Notes under the pieces: model-generated | Seen by the model: only the letters and a program-made list of their open reading frames with translations | Databases searched by the model: none | Told to the model about the DNA's origin: nothing | Position numbers and translations under genes: made by a program | Assembly (NCBI RefSeq): GCF_934560975.1 | Contig: NZ_CAKTFO010000001.1 | Coordinates: 345,383-409,382 of the forward strand | Origin: an uncultured Sphingomonas sp. | GTDB lineage: Bacteria; Pseudomonadota; Alphaproteobacteria; Sphingomonadales; Sphingomonadaceae | Length of the DNA stretch: 64,000 nucleotides | Reading direction: 5' to 3' | Shown: positions 43,604 through 55,100 of the stretch, piece by piece | Position numbering within the stretch: the stretch's first letter is position 1 | How the letters are laid out: each line of letters starts with the position of its first letter

Positions 43604-43918
43604 ATGACCGAAGCGAGCTGGGGCAATGCAGCAACGCCGGAGATCGACTGGCGCATGAGCGCCGCGTTGAAGAACGTGCCGCGAGGCGACAGCGATCTGG
43701 CCGAAGTGACCAGCCTTGAGGGCGCGGTGCGCGCGTGGCTGGCGCTGGATCCGGCACACCGGGAAGGTGCGGTCCTCACGCCGGAACATGTTTTGCTGAT
43801 CGACGGCGTGTCGATGGACGAGGTGCGCGGCGCAGGCATCGGCTCGTTGGCCGAACGGCTGCCTGGAACCACTCACGTCCCGTCCGACAAACCTCCAGAA
43901 CTGGACGATGCCGGCTAG
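43604..43918 (+). CDS. Hypothetical protein
   Basis: 104 residues; ATG 43604 follows GGAAGGG. Contains a helical segment (DLAEVTSLEGAVRAWLALDP) and a central EHVLLIDGVSMDEV segment. No family recognised; similar small sphingomonad proteins are known to me only as hypothetical. Divergent from imuA. Confidence 0.5.
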   Translation: MTEASWGNAATPEIDWRMSAALKNVPRGDSDLAEVTSLEGAVRAWLALDPAHREGAVLTPEHVLLIDGVSMDEVRGAGIGSLAERLPGTTHVPSDKPPELDDAG

Positions 43919-43969
43919 GACGGACAACCGCCGAAGCTGCCTAATGCCCCAGCAGGGGCTGCTACCAGA

Positions 43970-44368
43970 TCAGTTGCAGCCGACAAGCCGCCGCTCTGGA
44001 TCGTATTTGGGCCATCGCGTCGCGATGCCCCGACGGATGGCCATGCAGGACAGGTCCTTGCCGGCCAACGAGCATGTCGCCACCGTCCGCTTCCAGCTCT
44101 TGCCGGTCGCGGTGCAGCTGAGCTGCCGCCCTTTGATCAGCGCCGCCATCCGATCGCGTGATTGCCGGGCAAGGCGGTCACTGCACACGTAGCCAGATTT
44201 GCCCTTCTTGCATGGTTCAGCCCGTGTGAAGTCCGGCGCCTGGATGCCCTGGAGCCGAACGGACACGCCATTGCGGCAGTGGAAGGGACCGTCACCATCG
44301 TGGATCTTGACGACGTCGCAGGTAAAGGGCTGACCAGCGGAGAGCGCAAGCGCGTAGAGGAAGAGCAT
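43970..44368 (-). CDS. Thermonuclease (SNase-like) family protein
   Basis: 132 residues from ATG 44368. Signal-like N-terminus, then an OB-fold: FTCDVVKIHDGDGPFH (Asp residues binding Ca2+), VRLQGIQAPD (first catalytic Arg), and CSLAGKDLSCMAIRRGIA. Shorter than staphylococcal nuclease and richer in Cys, probably disulfide-bonded in the periplasm. The second catalytic Arg region is less clear. Confidence 0.65.
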   Translation of the reverse strand: MLFLYALALSAGQPFTCDVVKIHDGDGPFHCRNGVSVRLQGIQAPDFTRAEPCKKGKSGYVCSDRLARQSRDRMAALIKGRQLSCTATGKSWKRTVATCSLAGKDLSCMAIRRGIATRWPKYDPERRLVGCN

Positions 44369-44410
44369 CGGTCCTCCTATACCGGATCGCATCTCCAACA
44401 CAGGGCCAAC

Positions 44411-44692
44411 ATGTCGGCATCACCCGCAAAACCGTTGATCGACTGGAGCATGGAGGTGGAGCTGTTCGAGCCCGACAAGCCGCCATCGTTGCGGATCCTT
44501 CGTAGCAGAATGACGCTGCGGGATGCGGTCGAGACGATCCTCGCCATGCCGCGGGAGCGATGGACCCGGTCCGGGATCGGCCTGCATTCGCCGGTTCACA
44601 TGAACCTCGAGGGCCGGCCCGTTCTGCAAGAGTATCTTAGCGGGCATGCCGCGCGGCAGGTGGCAGCTGCGTTTGAGTTTCCGACCATCTAG
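44411..44692 (+). CDS. Hypothetical protein
   Basis: 93 residues from ATG 44411; a longer frame upstream is antisense to the nuclease gene. SLRILRSRMTLRDAVETILAMPRERW is helical. No recognised domain; occurs commonly next to small sphingomonad hypotheticals. No ribosome site of note. Confidence 0.45.
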   Translation: MSASPAKPLIDWSMEVELFEPDKPPSLRILRSRMTLRDAVETILAMPRERWTRSGIGLHSPVHMNLEGRPVLQEYLSGHAARQVAAAFEFPTI

Positions 44693-44951
44693 TCCAGCTC
44701 CCCGCCATCAGGTGGCATGCGAGCCTACGCAAACACAGTCTCACCTGTGATCGGCGATCGAAAATCAACGGAGCACGTCCTACTGGGATACCCCTAAGTA
44801 GCCTTCGTACATGACTCAAAATTGCTTGATCTAATTTGTCAGGCAAATGCAGCCAAACGCGATACAACTGGCAAAAGGCGATTTCAGGTAACGCTGCGTC
44901 GCCAAGGAAGCATCGTGAAGGCGATGTGGCACTGAAAAGCTGGCGGGGTCT

Positions 44952-45164
44952 ATGAAGACGCGATTGAAAGCGATGCGAGCTTCGGAAGCGCTGCTTGAAA
45001 GAGCGTTGGCGCTCGGAGACGCTCACGACTTTGGCGGAACCGCGGCCGGTCACATTGATCTCGGTCTGCAACGCCTCCGGGAGGAGATCAATCGAGAGGT
45101 CGGAATAAGTGAGAGCGCATCACCGACAGGCATGCGAGTACTTGGTCCCACCCGACGGACGTGA
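44952..45164 (+). CDS. Small hypothetical protein
   Basis: 70 residues, Ala/Leu/Arg-rich helix at the start. It overlaps the 3' end of the convergent MarR-like gene by 77 bp, which weakens the call. The preceding 44693-44951 gap is AT-richer and holds nothing else recognised. Confidence 0.3.
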   Translation: MKTRLKAMRASEALLERALALGDAHDFGGTAAGHIDLGLQRLREEINREVGISESASPTGMRVLGPTRRT

Positions 45165-45585
45165 GACGTAGGTGGACAACGCGCCCGTCCTGGGCAGCTG
45201 GCTGCCGGTAGATGAGGTTGAGATCTTGCAATTGAGCGATCCATCGGAGAGCGGTCGTGTCTGGAACGCCGCTGGCCATGCACGCATTTGAAACGCTCAC
45301 GCTTCTACCTTCCTGCTCCATCACAAAGAGGTCGAGCAGGATCAGCCGGGCGGGGTCAGCGAAGAGGCTGTCGCCCATGATTTCTGGCATGGCCGCGTGT
45401 GAACGGATCCACGCCCGCGCAAATTGGATCATGGTCGGCGCCTCCGGCTGCTGAAGAGGTAACGATGACATGGCGTTTGAAGGGGCGTGTGCGTCTAGTT
45501 CGTCCGCGATACGACGCAAATCCCGCGCATGATCGCGCAGAAGGCGTCGCCTGATCTCGGCGAACTCAGGCGCGCTGTCGCTCAT
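45088..45585 (-). CDS. MarR-like winged-helix regulator
   Basis: 165 residues if started at ATG 45585; two other Met codons lie up to 57 bp upstream. The C-terminal ~100 residues (ILLDLFVMEQEGRSVSVSNACMASGVPDTTALRWIAQLQDLNLIYRQ ... VHLRLTSVGWD) form a MarR-like HTH and wing. The N-terminal part is a helical region likely for dimerisation or ligand binding. Confidence 0.65.
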   Translation of the reverse strand: MSDSAPEFAEIRRRLLRDHARDLRRIADELDAHAPSNAMSSLPLQQPEAPTMIQFARAWIRSHAAMPEIMGDSLFADPARLILLDLFVMEQEGRSVSVSNACMASGVPDTTALRWIAQLQDLNLIYRQPAAQDGRVVHLRLTSVGWDQVLACLSVMRSHLFRPLD

Positions 45586-45740
45586 TCGACCAAGCATGAG
45601 GCTGACTACCATCGAACTGGATCTGCGTTCGTTCCAAGGCAAGCAGGTCGGCGCTCACTGTTAGAGTTATGTTATCTCTGGCGGAGATCATGCTCGCATC
45701 TCCACCAGCCAAGGCGTTGGTGCTCCTTGCGACCTGTTAT

Positions 45741-46340
45741 TCACAGGTACCCTCGGCGGCGCATGCTGACCCAACCGCGATGACCAACAATCAAATGGTC
45801 ATGGAGAGTGATGCCAATCGTTTTCGCAGCGGCCGCGAGATGACGAGTGCCGCGGATGTCGGCCGTGCTTGGCAGGGGATCTCCAGACGGATGATTATGG
45901 GCGATGATCAACGCCGTCGCATTCAATTCGAGCGCTCTTCGGAGGATAGAATATATAGCGAGCGGCGCTTCGAACACGGAGCCACGGGATACGACCTCGT
46001 CCCGCAGCAGGTGGTTGGAAGCGTTGAGGTAGAGGCAATGGACCTCTTCGATCGACGAGCCTGACAGCTTTACTCGCATGTACCCGAGCAGACTCTCTGC
46101 CGTTGATACGACTGGTTCCGCGAACGCATCGGTCCGTAGCGCAGCCTCAACGAAGGCGCGCAGATCAAGGAGAAATGCCACAGGCGCGGGCTCATCAAGC
46201 ACGCGCCGCAAGGCTTCGGGCGTCGCGCCGATAATGGCTGTTAGATGGCCGAACTCGGAGATTAGGCGTTTGGCCCAGGCTTTCCCCTGACTGCGGTCGA
46301 CGGTTGCGAGGAGTTGACCCAGGACCTGTCTCGACCGAAG
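45741..46340 (-). CDS. radC: RadC/JAMM-domain (MPN+) protein
   Basis: The homologous region begins near 46340 (QVLGQLLATVDRSQGKAWAKRLISEFG) and contains the JAMM metal motif (ALIIAHNHPSGDPLPSTAD). The frame stays open to 46766, but that part is antisense-like low complexity and overlaps a membrane-protein gene. I see no normal start codon near the homology start, so the N-terminus is uncertain and may be truncated. RadC-like proteins are frequent in mobile elements; their biochemical role is not settled. Confidence 0.6.
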   Translation of the reverse strand, partial: LRSRQVLGQLLATVDRSQGKAWAKRLISEFGHLTAIIGATPEALRRVLDEPAPVAFLLDLRAFVEAALRTDAFAEPVVSTAESLLGYMRVKLSGSSIEEVHCLYLNASNHLLRDEVVSRGSVFEAPLAIYSILRRALELNATALIIAHNHPSGDPLPSTADIRGTRHLAAAAKTIGITLHDHLIVGHRGWVSMRRRGYL

Positions 46341-46750
46341 CGCTTCAGCCTTTCGCGATGGTTCCAGGTTCCCAGCGCGAGTAGCGGCAGCATTGCAAAG
46401 CTGCCGTACTCCGACAGCATGCCGTACAGCGCCGGGGAGGTTCGTGGCTGCAACATCGGAAGTAGGTGCGAAGCCACCCCGACCAAGTGCAGCGCCACGA
46501 CCCCCATCGGCCAAAAACGGTTTGCCCGCACCGCGAGCATCAGCAAAGACGCTAGGACGATCAAATCCACGATCAGCACACCGACCTCCACGGATTTTAG
46601 CCGGTTTGTCCACGTGCTGATTACAAGCGTGGTCGCGAGCATCCCCACGAGCAGGATTGCAGCGCCCCATCGTTCGGGCGAACCACCCCGCCAGAGTGCG
46701 TAGCTGCACGCCAATATGCTCAGGATGACGCATAGAATCGACGACGACAT
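46262..46750 (-). CDS. Small integral membrane protein
   Basis: 162 residues with about five hydrophobic helices (near 3-20, 28-46, 55-75, 80-98, 113-130) and a basic cytoplasmic tail. No recognised family. Its last ~80 bp overlap the start region of the RadC-like gene in another frame. Confidence 0.5.
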   Translation of the reverse strand: MSSSILCVILSILACSYALWRGGSPERWGAAILLVGMLATTLVISTWTNRLKSVEVGVLIVDLIVLASLLMLAVRANRFWPMGVVALHLVGVASHLLPMLQPRTSPALYGMLSEYGSFAMLPLLALGTWNHRERLKRFGRDRSWVNSSQPSTAVRGKPGPNA

Positions 46751-46791
46751 GCGAGGACCGGATCACAAAGCCATGGACCCGGTCAACGGGA

Positions 46792-47130
46792 TCAAGCGAC
46801 CGCCGCCAGTTGCGGCTTCGGAGTGGCGACGCGCGGAATAGCAGGTGTGGCGCCGATGTTCGTCTCCGGAAACCATGTCAATCCAGTTTCGCGAAGCTGC
46901 AAGTGGCATTCGTTGATGTGGCCGGCAAAGGTCGCCAGTGCGCCGCTGCCGTTCGCATGACTGGACAGTGCATCAGTTGCAATGAGAGGAGACAGGCGAG
47001 CCGCTTGACGCACCTCCAAGATCGAAACATGCAGGCGTGCATATTTCACCTGAAGCTCGTGCATGGCGGCTTCGACGGCATGCAACTCATCCTCGACCCT
47101 CGCAACGAGAGCCTGGCGTTCCTTGCGCAT
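46792..47130 (-). CDS. Hypothetical coiled-coil protein
   Basis: 112 residues. The N-terminal half (RQALVARVEDELHAVEAAMH ...) is a likely coiled coil; the C-terminus is Pro/Ala-rich. AGGAGA precedes the start. Same strand as the LuxR-type regulator upstream. No known family. Confidence 0.45.
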   Translation of the reverse strand: MRKERQALVARVEDELHAVEAAMHELQVKYARLHVSILEVRQAARLSPLIATDALSSHANGSGALATFAGHINECHLQLRETGLTWFPETNIGATPAIPRVATPKPQLAAVA

Positions 47131-47176
47131 TATTGGATCTCCTGGGGGCGGTACTCGCCAGCCCCTTTGTTCGCAG

Positions 47177-47737
47177 TCAGAACCGCGGTTTATCTACATT
47201 CAGGGAGAGGCCGATCTCATAATTGACCTTGAGGACCGCTCCGACAGCTGCCAGCATGAGCGCTCCTGCGATCACGCACCAGCAGATCACTTGCCAAGGC
47301 TTCAGGTCATCACGCACCCCTCCAATGATCGGAATGCGAAGCGGCCGGTCCTCTGTGTATGGCTCGTCGCTGGCGCTATAATGCGCCTGCTCCTGCCGCA
47401 CCCGGTCGGACGGGAGCGCCTCTTCCAACATTCCTGGGTCGCCAGCATCCTTTGCCGGCGCCTCGTTGTTTGGAGATGCGACCGCCTCGGTGCCAAGGCT
47501 TGGTGGGGGGCTAGCCCCAAGCGGACTAGCCCGGTTCTCGTGCTCGGCAAGCATGCGAGCGGCTTGATAGCGGCTACTCACACCAAGCGTTTGCATGGCT
47601 GACTTCAGGTGGTTCTTGGCAGTGTCGGGTGCGATGCCGAGGGCGGCTGCTATCTCCTTGTATTGAGCACCTTGGCTCACAAGACGGAGGCATTGGCGTT
47701 GCCGGGAGGTGAGCTGGTCGATTCGCTTCTCGGGCAT
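47177..47737 (-). CDS. LuxR-type regulator with C-terminal membrane anchor
   Basis: 186 residues. The N-terminal ~65 residues are a LuxR/GerE HTH (LTSRQRQCLRLVSQGAQYKEIAAALG ... TAKNHLKSAMQTLGV). A ~75-residue Pro/Ala-rich linker leads to one transmembrane helix near residues 150-172 (VICWCVIAGALMLAAVGAV). A DNA-binding domain at the front and membrane anchor at the end suggest a membrane-tethered regulator. Ligand or partner unknown. Confidence 0.7.
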   Translation of the reverse strand: MPEKRIDQLTSRQRQCLRLVSQGAQYKEIAAALGIAPDTAKNHLKSAMQTLGVSSRYQAARMLAEHENRASPLGASPPPSLGTEAVASPNNEAPAKDAGDPGMLEEALPSDRVRQEQAHYSASDEPYTEDRPLRIPIIGGVRDDLKPWQVICWCVIAGALMLAAVGAVLKVNYEIGLSLNVDKPRF

Positions 47738-47782
47738 ACGGCCTTACCACCCGAGCCAATTCCGAGCGTCAAGGCTAGCAAG

Positions 47783-48441
47783 GGCGCTGTCAAAGCAACT
47801 AGGGGGGGCGGGGTAGGGCCTCGCTAGCCTGCTCGCATGAGCAAGGCCGAGAACCCGTTTCGCTACTTCAACTCGTCGCCTGAGGTGATCCGGCCGGTGG
47901 TGATGATGTACGTGCGGTTTCCGCTTAGCTTGCGAAACGTGGAGGACCTGCTGTTCGAGCGTGGGATCGACATTTGCCATGAGACGGTCAGACTGTGGTG
48001 GAACAGGTTCGGTCCTCTGTTCGCGATGTACGTGAAGATTGACGGCGAGATGTGCTCAAGCGCCATGGCTCGCCCGGAGCAAAACCACCGATGGTCCGTG
48101 CTCGTACAAAGCGGCGATGGATGAACTCGGCAACACCAAGAGGCGGGAGGTCGCCCGCTACGCCAACAACCGGGTCGAGAACTCGCACCTGCCGTTCCGA
48201 CGACGCGAGCGGGCGATGCTCAGGTTCAGGCAGATGAAGATCTTACAAAAGTTCGCATCCGTCCACGCCAACATTCACAACCGCTTCAGCCTCGAATGCC
48301 ACCTGATCGATCGCCGAGCCTGCCGCGAACGCCGCTCCGACGCGTTGGCCGAGTGGCAGATCCTCGTAGCCTGACAAGCTGCTCACTAAGCCGAGGATGC
48401 GTAAGTCAGAAATTATTTAGGGAGAAACTGACAGCAGTACT
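47783..48441 (+). mobile_element. Decayed IS6-family element, copy 1
   Basis: The left end GGCGCTGTCAAAGCAACT at 47783 matches the left end of copy 2 at 61669. A related right end (ACTGACAGC) lies near 48428-48436. Internal sequence is shortened relative to copy 2. Same orientation as copy 2, so the two bracket the secretion/toxin locus as direct repeats. Confidence 0.65.
47837..48374 (+). pseudogene. IS6-family transposase with internal deletions
   Basis: The N-terminus (NPFRYFNSSPEVIRPVVMMY) and the C-terminus (NNRVENSHLPFRRRERAMLR) are preserved. Two segments are lost relative to copy 2: about 70 bp after FGPLFA and about 100 bp after DGEM. Reading frame is lost between the halves. The first catalytic Asp region is deleted, so it is inactive. 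Confidence 0.75.
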
Positions 48442-48507
48442 AAGCCAAAGTAAACATTAAGTGGCAAAGAGAAACTTTTAGTAACGTACTTTAAGAAAGA
48501 AGCATTG

Positions 48508-49143
48508 GTGAGCCGCCGCTGGGGCCGCAACTATATTGACGGCATCGAAATCGGCATCCAGCGCCAGGATCTGAGCGATATTGAGCTGGCGCTGACCGAC
48601 CGGCGCAGCATCGGTCGGTTGCGGCTGGACGGGGAACTGGCGTTCCGTGCCGGCATCGGCCTGTTCGGCGCGCAGGGTGACGAGCCCGACCAGCCCGCCA
48701 TATTGCCAACCGCGCGCTACCGCATAACCACGGTAGACATCGGCGCCACCCTGCCATTCTCAGACGGGCTTGTCGAAAGCTGGCGGGTGGCGTTGCGCGG
48801 CCAGTATAGCGGCCGCACGCTTTATGGCTCCGACAGCTTCTCCATCGGCGGCCCCTTCACCGTACGCGGATATGACAGCGATCGCGCCGATATCGGGCGG
48901 AGCGGCTGGTATTCCCGGCAGGAACTGAGCTTCCGCCTCGCTCCTGCCGTTCGCCCCTATGTGCTGGCGGACATGGGCGCGGTGGAGCGCGGCACCGGCC
49001 TGTTTGCCGGCGTCGGTGCCGGCGTCCGCGCCGGCTGGCGTGGCTTCAGCCTGGACGCCTTCGTCGCCGCTCCTGTCACCAAGCGCAGCATCTCCACCGG
49101 GCGCCCAGCCCAGCTCGGCTTCACCCTCGGTTGGGGTTTCTGA
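48508..49143 (+). pseudogene. TpsB (ShlB/FhaC-type) transporter, 5'-truncated
   Basis: About 211 residues corresponding to the C-terminal part of the outer-membrane beta barrel: LALTDRRSIGRLRLDGELAF, the conserved FSIGGPFTVRGYDSDR motif and the terminal GFTLGWGF strand. The POTRA domains and the first strands, about 350 residues in a full protein, are missing. Homology starts within ~65 bp of the IS6 copy 1 end. With no signal peptide it should not be exported, leaving the TpsA gene without its own transporter. Confidence 0.75.
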
Positions 49144-49145
49144 TC

Positions 49146-52100
49146 ATGATCCGGTCCATGCCTGCGCGCCGCGCCCTCTCCGGCACGGCGCTTTCGCCGC
49201 TCAGCCCGGCTTCCGCTGCCAACTCCGCTTCCCTCGGCCTGCCGCGGTGCGGCGGCAATCGTGCGCTCCATGGCGCGTTGATCCTCGCGCTGCTCAGCGG
49301 ATCGTTGCCGGCCTCGGCCCAGACCGTGGCGCCATCATCGGTAGTGCCAGTGGCGGCGCCACAGGGGCCGGCGGTAGGCGTCGCCGCCAATGGTACGCCG
49401 ATCGTCAAGATCGCCGCGCCCAATGCCACGGGGCTCAGCCACAATCGCTACACCGATCTCAACGTCGATGGCCGTGGCCTGATCCTTAACAACAGCAACA
49501 AGATCGTCCAGACCCAGCTTGGCGGCTATGTCGACGGCAATGGCAATCTGAAGTATAGCGGCCCGGCCTCCATCATCCTGAACGAGGTGGTCGGATCCAA
49601 CCGCTCGACGCTTTCCGGCTATGTCGAGGTCGCCGGCCAGGCGGCGCAGGTGATCGTCGCCAATAGCAATGGCATCAGCTGCAGCGCCTGCGGGTTCATC
49701 AACACGCGCTGGGCGACGCTCGCCACCGGTACGCCGAAAATCGGTCCCGATGGCAGCCTCACCGGCTTTGCCGTGGAGCGCGGCACGCTCTCCGTCGACG
49801 GGGCGGGGCTGGATGCTTCGGGCATGCGGCTGGACCTGCTGGCGCGCGCGATCGAGGTGAATGCCGGCATCTGGGCCGACCGGGTCAACGCCAGCGCGGG
49901 TGTCGCGGATGTGACGATCGGCGCAACGCGGGCGGACGAGATCCGTATCATCCCGCGTGCGTCCGATACAGCCGGCAATGCGGCCGAGCCGGCACGGCGC
50001 TTCGCGCTGGACGTAGCGGCGCTGGGCGGCATGTATGCCCGATCGATCCGCCTGATCGGCACCGAGGCGGGCCTTGGCGTGCGCGTCGACGGCAATCTCG
50101 CCAGTATCGACCAGGATTTCGTGCTGACCTCCGCCGGTGCCATCCGGCTGGCGGGCAAGGTGACCGCCGCGACCAATGCCACCATCCAGTCCGGCGGCGC
50201 CATTGAGATTCCCGGCACCTTTTATGCGGGTCAGTCGCTCCAGCTTGCCGGCAGCGGTACCACCATTGTCTCCGGGATTGCGGGGGCGGGCCAGGCGCTG
50301 GCAATCGACAGCGGGGAACTGCGCTCCACCGGCACGCTCGCCGCAGGTCTTGGCCAGGACGGCAATTTCGGCAGCAGCGGCAGCCTGCGCCTGACCAGTT
50401 CCGGTACCACAATACTTTCTGGCCAGACGCTGTCCGCCGGATCCGCCCACCTCTCCGCCGCCACGCTCGATCTGACCGGGGGGCTGGTGCAGGCGGCCAC
50501 CACCAGCCTCGCGGCCGACCGGTTCAGCCAGGCAAGTGCCGGGCGGCTGCTCGTCGCCGGCACCCTGGGGCTGCGTACCGGTAGCGGCATCAATGCCGGC
50601 CTGATCCAGGCTGGTCCGCTGGGCCTTTCCGGCGGCGACTTCGCCAATGGCGGGACGATCGCTTCCGGCGACGCCTTACGGCTCTCGCTGACCGGCACGC
50701 TCGCCAATCACGGCATAATACAATCTTCGCGCGACCTCGATGCGATGGCCGGCGGCATCAACAATGATGGCGGCACCATCGCCGACCTTTCCGACGGCAC
50801 GCTGCTTCTGGTGGCGCAGGGCCGGGTCTCCAGCCGCGGTGGCACCATCGGCGGCAATGGCCAACTGGTGCTGAATGCGGCCGCGCTGGACGTGGGCGGG
50901 CAAGGCCGGCTCAGCGCGGTCGGCCGCCTTTACGCCGATGTGCGCGGCGCGATCCAGTCCGATGACGGGCTCATTGCCAGCGGTGCCGATATGGCGCTCG
51001 ACTTCGGGAGCCTCACCGGCCCGCGCACCGCGCTTTCCGCGGGCGGCGGCGCCATCCTAAGCGGCGGCGCGCTCGCGATGCAGGACGGCCGGATCGCCGC
51101 CAGCGGGCTCGACATCGCCGTCGTCACCGCGGACCTGGCGGGCGCGAAGCTGGAGCAGTCCGGATATACCGCAGCCTCCATCCTCGCCGGCACCAGCCTG
51201 GATCTGAGTCGTGCCGAGCTTGGCGCCAATGGCCGCGATCTCACCATCCGCGCCGGCATGCTCACCGCGTCGGACGCGCGCATCGACCATGCCGGCGCGG
51301 GCAGGGTTACCCTCCAGGCGGACAAGCTCGCTGCCGCCCGCGCGGGTATCGCCACCGCCGGCACGCTCGACCTGGCGGTGGCCGGAGCGGCGATCGTGCC
51401 TGGCGCCAGCATCGCCGCCAACGGCGACGCGGCGGTGCGCGCCGCCATGCTGGACCTAAGCGGCGAGGGCGCGCGGCTCACCGCCGCCGGCATGCTGTCG
51501 TTGCAGGTTGCGGGCGATCTAGCGGCGGACAAGGCGCTGATCGCCAGCGGCGGGAACATGGATCTCCGCATCGGCGGTAACATCAATGCCCATGCGCTCG
51601 CGCTTTCTTCCACGGCGAAGCTGGCGCTCCACGGCGGCGACATGGTGCTGAACGGCGCCAGTCTCGCCGCCGATAATCTTTCGGTCGAGGCGCGTTCCGT
51701 CGCGCTTCGTGGCGGCAACATTACCCAGAGCGGCACGGCCGGCATGCGGCTGGACGTCTCCGACATCTTGGACCTGACCGACGCTCGGCTGCACGCCAAT
51801 GCCGAAGGGGCTGAGATCGGCGCCGGCATCCTCTACCACGACCGCGCCATCCTCCAGCATAGCGGCACCGGCACGCTGGACCTTTCGGCGCGAGATGTGC
51901 TGGCCAATGATGGCGGCCTGATCGCGACCAACGGCATGCTGCGGCTTTCCGCCGGCAGCGTCTCCAACCTGGTCGGCCAGATCAGCAGCCAAGGAGATAT
52001 GGACGCGGTGGTCCGCGGAGCGATCGTCAATGGCGGCGGCAATATGCTGGCAGGCGGGCATCTGGTGCTGGCCGGCGGCGACGTCGCCAATGCCAGGGGC

Positions 52101-55100
52101 ACGATCGAAGCCGCCGGCAGCGTTTCCGCAACGCTTGCTTCGCTGAGCGGCGCTGCCGGCGCCATCAAATCGACGGGATCAAGGCTCGAACTCGTGGCGA
52201 GCGGCGCGGTCGACGCGCGCGGCGGCGTGGTCGGTGCCACCGGTGCCGCCACCGTCTTCGCCGGATCGATCGACGTCGGCCGCGACGGGCTGCTCTTCAG
52301 CGGCACCACACTCTATGTCAACGCCGGCGCCGGGGGTATTCGCGCGGACCAGTCCGGCCTGATCTCCGGCACCTATGTCATGCTGCGTTCCGGCGGCGCG
52401 ATCGACCTGACCGCCGGCGCGCTGCAGGCGGCAAGATCACTGACCGTTACCGCGGCCGGCACGCTGATCGTCGACCAGGGCCATATCGTCGCCGATCGCT
52501 TTGCAATCGATACAGCCAGTCTGTCCAACGTGGACGGGCGCATCGCCGCTACCGGTGCCGGCGCAAGCCGCATCGTCGTCGGTGGCGTCGCAGTCAATGA
52601 CGGCGGTATCATCCAGGCCAACGGCGGCGACCTCACCCTGTCTGCGGTCAGCCTCGCCAATGGCAGCGGCACTATCGCCCATGCCGGTGCCGGCACGCTC
52701 CAGCTGACGGCGGCCGAGGTGATCTCCAGCAGCGGCAGCATCGCCACCAATGGCGCACTGCGGCTGAATGCGGACAGCCTTACCAACTCTGGCACGCTGT
52801 CGGCACTTGGCATGGCCAACATCAAGGTCGCCGGCGCGATTACCAATCGCGCGGGGCTAATCGCCAGCGGTGCCGGGCTGAACCTGGCTGCAGGCAGACT
52901 GGAAAACGGCATCGGCATGAGCGCCGCCGGCACCTCCAATGTCAGCGGTAGCATCGTCGCCAGTGGCAATGGTGCGATGACCGTAACCGTTGATGGCGCC
53001 GTCGCCAGCCGAGGTGGCATTATCGGCGGCAATGGCGCGGTAACAGTCACCGCCCGTTCGATCGACCTTGGCGGCGAGGGTCAGCTGAGCGCTAAAGGCG
53101 CGCTCGCCGTCACCACTACCGGTGGCGATCTACGGACCGACCAAGGCGGTTTGGTCGCCGCGGGCGGCGTCATGACGCTCGCCGTAGCTGGCAACATCAA
53201 TGCTTCCGCCGCCGGCGCAATCGAGTCGGCCGGGCGGACGACGATCGCCGCTACGGCGGTGGACCTGACCGGCGGCAGCCTGGTTGCCGACGAGCTCGAG
53301 ATGGCGCTGACCGGCGATCTTATGGTGGGCACGGCCGCCCGGCTGGTGCAGACAAACAGCGCAGGCCTATTTTCGCTTACCGCCGACGCCATCCGCCTGG
53401 ACAAGGGCGCGATCGAGGTCAACGCTGCGAACGCGAGCCTCGCCGCCGCCCTGCTCGACAACCAGGCGGGCGATCTGCTGCACCATGGTGACGGGCTGGT
53501 CACACTCGACATCGGCAGGGTGACCAATAACGGCCAGATCGCGGGCAATGGTGCCCTGGCGCTAACCGGCACCAGCCTCACCAACCGCGCCACGATCAGC
53601 GCCGTTGGCGACGCCGCGATCCGCCTCACTCAGGCGCTCGACAACAGCCAGGGCAAGCTGCTCGCCAGCGGCCGCGTGGATCTCGCCGCTGATTCAATCG
53701 ACAATCGCGCTGGTACTATCTCCGGCACCACCGGACTAGCGATCGATGCCGCGAGCCTGCTGAACGGGGCCGCGGGCCAGCTGCTGGCCGGCGATTTCAC
53801 CACCAGCACCGATCGCAGCGTTCTCCGTCTGACCCTCGGCGGCGAGCTTCAGGGCGCCGGCGGCTTGGTCGCCGCTACCGGCCAGGCGGAGGCCGGTGCC
53901 ACCGACATCGATCTAGGTAGCGGCGGCCGGATCACCGGCGACATCGTGAAAGCCACCGCGGCCGCCGGCGATTTCCTCGCAAAGGGCGGAACGATCGACG
54001 GGCGGCTGGTGACGCTCACCACTGGCGGTACGCTTTCCATCGCTGCCGATGGCCTGATCCAGGCCGATGCACTGACCCTTTCCGCCGCGACGTTGGACAG
54101 CAGCGCAGGCACGCTGATCGCTGGCTCACTTGCCGCTACGCTGGGCGGCATCGTCAATCGTGGCGGCACTATCTCGGTCACCGCCACGGACCCGCTCGTT
54201 CTGCAGGTCAGCGGTGCGCTCAACAATGGCGCGGATGGGCTGATCCAGACCAACGCGCGCGACTTTACTCTGAGGGCGGCCAGCATCGCCAATGACGGTG
54301 GCACCATCGCCCATGCCGGCTCGGGACTGCTGACGGTGGCGAGCACGGGGGCACTCGCGAATGGCGGCGGTACAATCGCCGGCAATGGCGCGCTGCAGCT
54401 GGATGCGGCGAGCCTCGCCAATGCCGGCGGCAGCATCACCGCGGCGGGTAGCGGCACCGTCACCGCCGTTGGCACAATCGGCAATGGTGGCGGCACCATA
54501 GCCGCGGGCGCCGGCCTCACTCTCGGCGCGTCTGCGATCGATGATCAGGGCGGCATCCTCTCGGCCGGAGGCGCGCTCTCCGCGACCGCCGGCAGCCTCG
54601 ACAATCGCGGCGGCGCGCTTGTGAACGGCAGCGGCACGATGACGCTGGCGCTGGGCTCGTTCAGCAATGGCAGCGCCGGCGGCCGCGCTGGCCTGGTCAG
54701 CGCTGGCGGCGCCCTGTCGCTCAGCGCGTCCTCGGTCGACAATGGCGGCGAGATTTCCGCCGACAGTGCCATTACCGCCCGTCTCTCCGGCGCCTTCGCT
54801 AATGCCGGCGGCGAGCTTACCGCCGGATCCGGCCTAGCGTTGGAGGCGGCAAGCTTCGCCAATGGCGGCGGGCTGGTCAACGGCGGCGGCGCCATCGGCC
54901 TCACCATCGGCGGCGCGCTCGACAATGGGAGCGGCAGCATCGGCGGCCCCGGCGCGCTGACGCTTAGCGCCGACAGCATCAGCAATGGTGGCACGCTCGC
55001 CAGCGGCGGCCCAATGTATTTCACCGCCACCGGCGGCATCGTCAATAGCGGCGCGATCTGGTCCGACGCGGACGGCACGCTCAACGCCAGCGAGGTGCGA

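Noticed and set aside
45669..46064. Plus-strand ORF opposite radC
   Set aside because: Antisense to the conserved JAMM region; no family resemblance.
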